IMG/VR virus record: IMGVR_UViG_3300034094_000156
Span: 1 to 53,385 of that record
Source: a virus
DNA: 53,385 bases
Direction: 5' to 3' (one strand)
Below the pieces are notes generated by a model. The model had not been told where the DNA came from, ran no database searches, and worked only from the letters and a program-made list of their open reading frames with translations. How positions within the stretch are numbered: the first letter of the stretch is position 1; every line of letters begins with the position of its first letter. The translations under genes and the position numbers were made by a program. Below, one piece after another: positions 51,269-53,385 of the stretch.

Positions 51269-53385
51269 CTACGAAACATAAACACCATTTGATAATAATA
51301 TCCAAGACCCTTGACTGTTATTACTTTGTGCATCAAATACTAATTGTGCACTTTGACCTTGACGTTTAAATGTAATTCTCGTTGCTTGAGCAGATGAATT
51401 CAATGGATTTGGAGTTATTAATTTATTAGCTCCAAAAAATATTGTATGAGTACAACCAACTCCCATAGAACTACACACCAATATTTTCATAGTACCATCT
51501 GCTATATTAGCACTGTTAGATGGCATAGTTCCTGAAGAACTTGTGTAATTAACACCAGATACTGAAAATAAGGAAATAACATTAGTTGTAGTCGGATTTC
51601 GTGTTTGTAATCCAGTTGATGATAATGTATATCTTTCAAAAGTATATGCTAATGAAGATGCTAATGTAACATTTGAAAAACTTGCAGAAACTGTATTACT
51701 TAAATTTGTAAATCTACCAGTTTGTGCAGTATTCACACCAATAGGAGTACCATTAATAGATCCTCCTGAAATTTGGAAATTACTTCCAGCAATCATATTT
51801 GACCCTGCTGTAACACCACCATCTAATATAAATCCACTCAATCTGCTTGCAAAAACTTTGTTTACTTCAATGTCACTTAAATCACCTGTTACAATATTAT
51901 TACTTATTGTTGCATTTTTATAATAAGTCCACCTTTCCGTACTGTTTTTAAAACCAAAAAAACCAGTTTTATACCCCAAAGTTCCAGACGTTAAATTAAC
52001 ATTACCAGATGTCGTCCAATAATTTACCTGTATACCTACATCTTTACCTTGATATGTAGTCAAATTACTTTTTACTGTTCCGTTATCAAGACCATTTGTT
52101 GTCAAACCTCCTGAATATACGATAACGAAAGAAGTAGAATCCAACACTTGTGTAATACTATATGATCCATCTACAGCAGGTTTACTATTTGTATTTCTTA
52201 TTGTAACTTGATCACCAATAACCAAGTTGTGAGGTATGTCTGTTGTAATCTTAACATTTCCTATTGTACTGTAATTTTGAACCGTCGCAATATCCAACAC
52301 TTGTGATGTACCTAATGGAAGAATATAAGTATTAATATCAAAATCTTTATCTACTGCTGCACTAATCGTACCTATAATATTTACATTTCCAGAAATCGTA
52401 AAGTTTGTAGTATTAATACTAATTCCGTTGTATCCATTTAACAATAATTCTTGACCATTACTTACAATACTATTTTCAGTCGACCCAAACCCAAGATATG
52501 TATACGTAGGTAGTAACACGCTACCCGATGATGTCTTGGGATACATTTCTATGTTGCCAACAGAGTTTACTATTTGCAAATTATTGCTCGTGTTTCGTAC
52601 TATATAATCAGATCCATCTGAACCAAACATTAATTTTGTATTTTCTAAAATATTTACCGAACCATTTCCTGTAGTTGATGTCACTAGAGATATATCCTCA
52701 GTTGATCTAATCTGTAAATTTCCAGATGTATTTGCACTAATAGAATTTGACGTGGCTCCAAAATTAAGATTTGAATCATAAGGTAATGACACATTACCAC
52801 TACTTAGGGCAATATTACCAGATGTAGCAATAACATTTATCATTCCTCCAGATATAGTATTCACATTTGATATCGTACCATTTGCTAGGTCTAAATTTGA
52901 AAAGAATCCTTTTGCAAACTGAACATCTCCATATGCGCCAGAATATACTTCATCTACATTTGTACCACTTTGTATAAACACAAATCGTCCTAAATTATTT
53001 TTATATCCAAAAAATCCTGTTCTACTACCACTAGTTCCCGAACTAACATTCCATTTAAATTCAATACCACGATCTTTAAGGTCATTTACAACTGGACCAC
53101 TAACACCACCAAGTGAAAAAATAGGATCTTGAAGATTTGTTACCGTACTGTAAACTGTACTTGTTGTACCATTAATTTGAACATTTGAATTCAATACAAG
53201 TGTACCACTTCCACCTAAAGCTGTTATAGTCATAGTACCATTTGAATCACTGGATATGGAATTACTAGTCGTTCCAAATGACAGCGGTATATTATAAGGT
53301 ATTTGTACTCGATTACTAGCCTCCAACATTATATTACTACTACTAACATTTACACTATTGCTTCCAATAACATTAACTACACCCG
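51269..53385 (-). CDS. Fibre protein, 5' end beyond window
   Basis: At least 705 residues. The frame stays open from the first Met in the window (53329) back to the edge and continues the repeat (NVIGSNSVNVSSSNIM), so the true start lies beyond 53385. The body has repeats of short strands (TSGNIALSSGNVSLPYDSNL, FGSTENSIVSNGQ). Two copies of a phage-fibre-like block appear: DRGIEFKWN...TGFFGYKN and, later, GFFGFKNSTERWTYYKNA. The C-terminal ~120 residues are a beta-rich tip (FFGANKLITP, QSAQLVFDAQ). Probably a trimeric virion fibre. Confidence 0.82.
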   Translation of the reverse strand, partial: GVVNVIGSNSVNVSSSNIMLEASNRVQIPYNIPLSFGTTSNSISSDSNGTMTITALGGSGTLVLNSNVQINGTTSTVYSTVTNLQDPIFSLGGVSGPVVNDLKDRGIEFKWNVSSGTSGSRTGFFGYKNNLGRFVFIQSGTNVDEVYSGAYGDVQFAKGFFSNLDLANGTISNVNTISGGMINVIATSGNIALSSGNVSLPYDSNLNFGATSNSISANTSGNLQIRSTEDISLVTSTTGNGSVNILENTKLMFGSDGSDYIVRNTSNNLQIVNSVGNIEMYPKTSSGSVLLPTYTYLGFGSTENSIVSNGQELLLNGYNGISINTTNFTISGNVNIIGTISAAVDKDFDINTYILPLGTSQVLDIATVQNYSTIGNVKITTDIPHNLVIGDQVTIRNTNSKPAVDGSYSITQVLDSTSFVIVYSGGLTTNGLDNGTVKSNLTTYQGKDVGIQVNYWTTSGNVNLTSGTLGYKTGFFGFKNSTERWTYYKNATISNNIVTGDLSDIEVNKVFASRLSGFILDGGVTAGSNMIAGSNFQISGGSINGTPIGVNTAQTGRFTNLSNTVSASFSNVTLASSLAYTFERYTLSSTGLQTRNPTTTNVISLFSVSGVNYTSSSGTMPSNSANIADGTMKILVCSSMGVGCTHTIFFGANKLITPNPLNSSAQATRITFKRQGQSAQLVFDAQSNNSQGSWILLSNGVYVS

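Overview
The window reads as a piece of a giant double-stranded DNA virus genome (Nucleocytoviricota). It most resembles the mimivirus-like order Imitervirales, probably a virus of an alga or other protist. Supporting evidence: strongly AT-rich DNA; densely packed intron-less genes on both strands with gaps usually of 20-150 bases; a D5-type primase-helicase; a Pif1-type helicase; a casein-kinase-1-like kinase; many glycosyltransferases; many small unknown proteins. At least ten genes carry the mimivirus early-promoter word AAAATTGA, or a near match, 20-30 bases before the ATG. About ten genes are followed by perfect AT-rich hairpins, as in the mimivirus 3'-end 'hairpin rule'. No rRNA, tRNA, CRISPR array or insertion sequence was seen.

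Layout. 1-1400: an AC-rich left edge, a metacaspase-like gene and a ferritin/Dps-like small protein. 1399-12339: a 2093-residue multidomain adhesin, an EF-hand protein, a PD-(D/E)XK nuclease with a zinc finger, a GT25 glycosyltransferase and two low-complexity proteins. 12404-18000: a fibre protein followed by three small early-type genes. 18136-23000: a DoxX-like membrane protein, a hyaluronan-synthase-like GT2, a P-loop kinase, a mucin-linked CAP protein and a PPSY-tailed membrane protein. 23102-27052: a second long fibre. 27158-33610: a DUF3152-like metallopeptidase, a DUF5672 glycosyltransferase, an NAD-dependent epimerase, a cluster of coiled-coil proteins (one only 55 residues) and a SemiSWEET-like sugar transporter. 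33740-36488: a fibre with a C-terminal S74 chaperone, a Tyr/Asp-rich protein and 750 bases of repeats with nested inverted repeats. 36489-43813: D5 primase-helicase, a Lys/Ser repeat protein, the kinase, a secreted Ser/Thr-rich protein, two small membrane proteins and a tail-collar protein. 43941-53385: an O-GlcNAc-transferase-like TPR protein, a thermonuclease-like protein, a hybrid histidine kinase, Pif1, and a fibre gene running off the right edge.

How the genes may work together (inference). Two themes stand out. The first is a virion-surface programme: five large fibre or adhesin genes plus a collar protein. Several carry phage-tail-fibre sequence cassettes, and one carries the S74 intramolecular chaperone. 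The second is a glycan programme: GT2/HAS, GT25, GT41, DUF5672, an epimerase and SemiSWEET, which could build or modify sugars on the virion or the infected cell. Host-manipulation candidates are the metacaspase, hybrid histidine kinase, CK1-like kinase, PPxY protein, CAP protein and DUF3152 peptidase. Replication genes are D5, Pif1 and the nucleases. The nested inverted repeats beside D5 are the best candidate for a structural replication element.

Limits: everything was read by eye. Family names rest on recognised motifs, not on database searches, and residue positions are approximate unless a specific residue is named.
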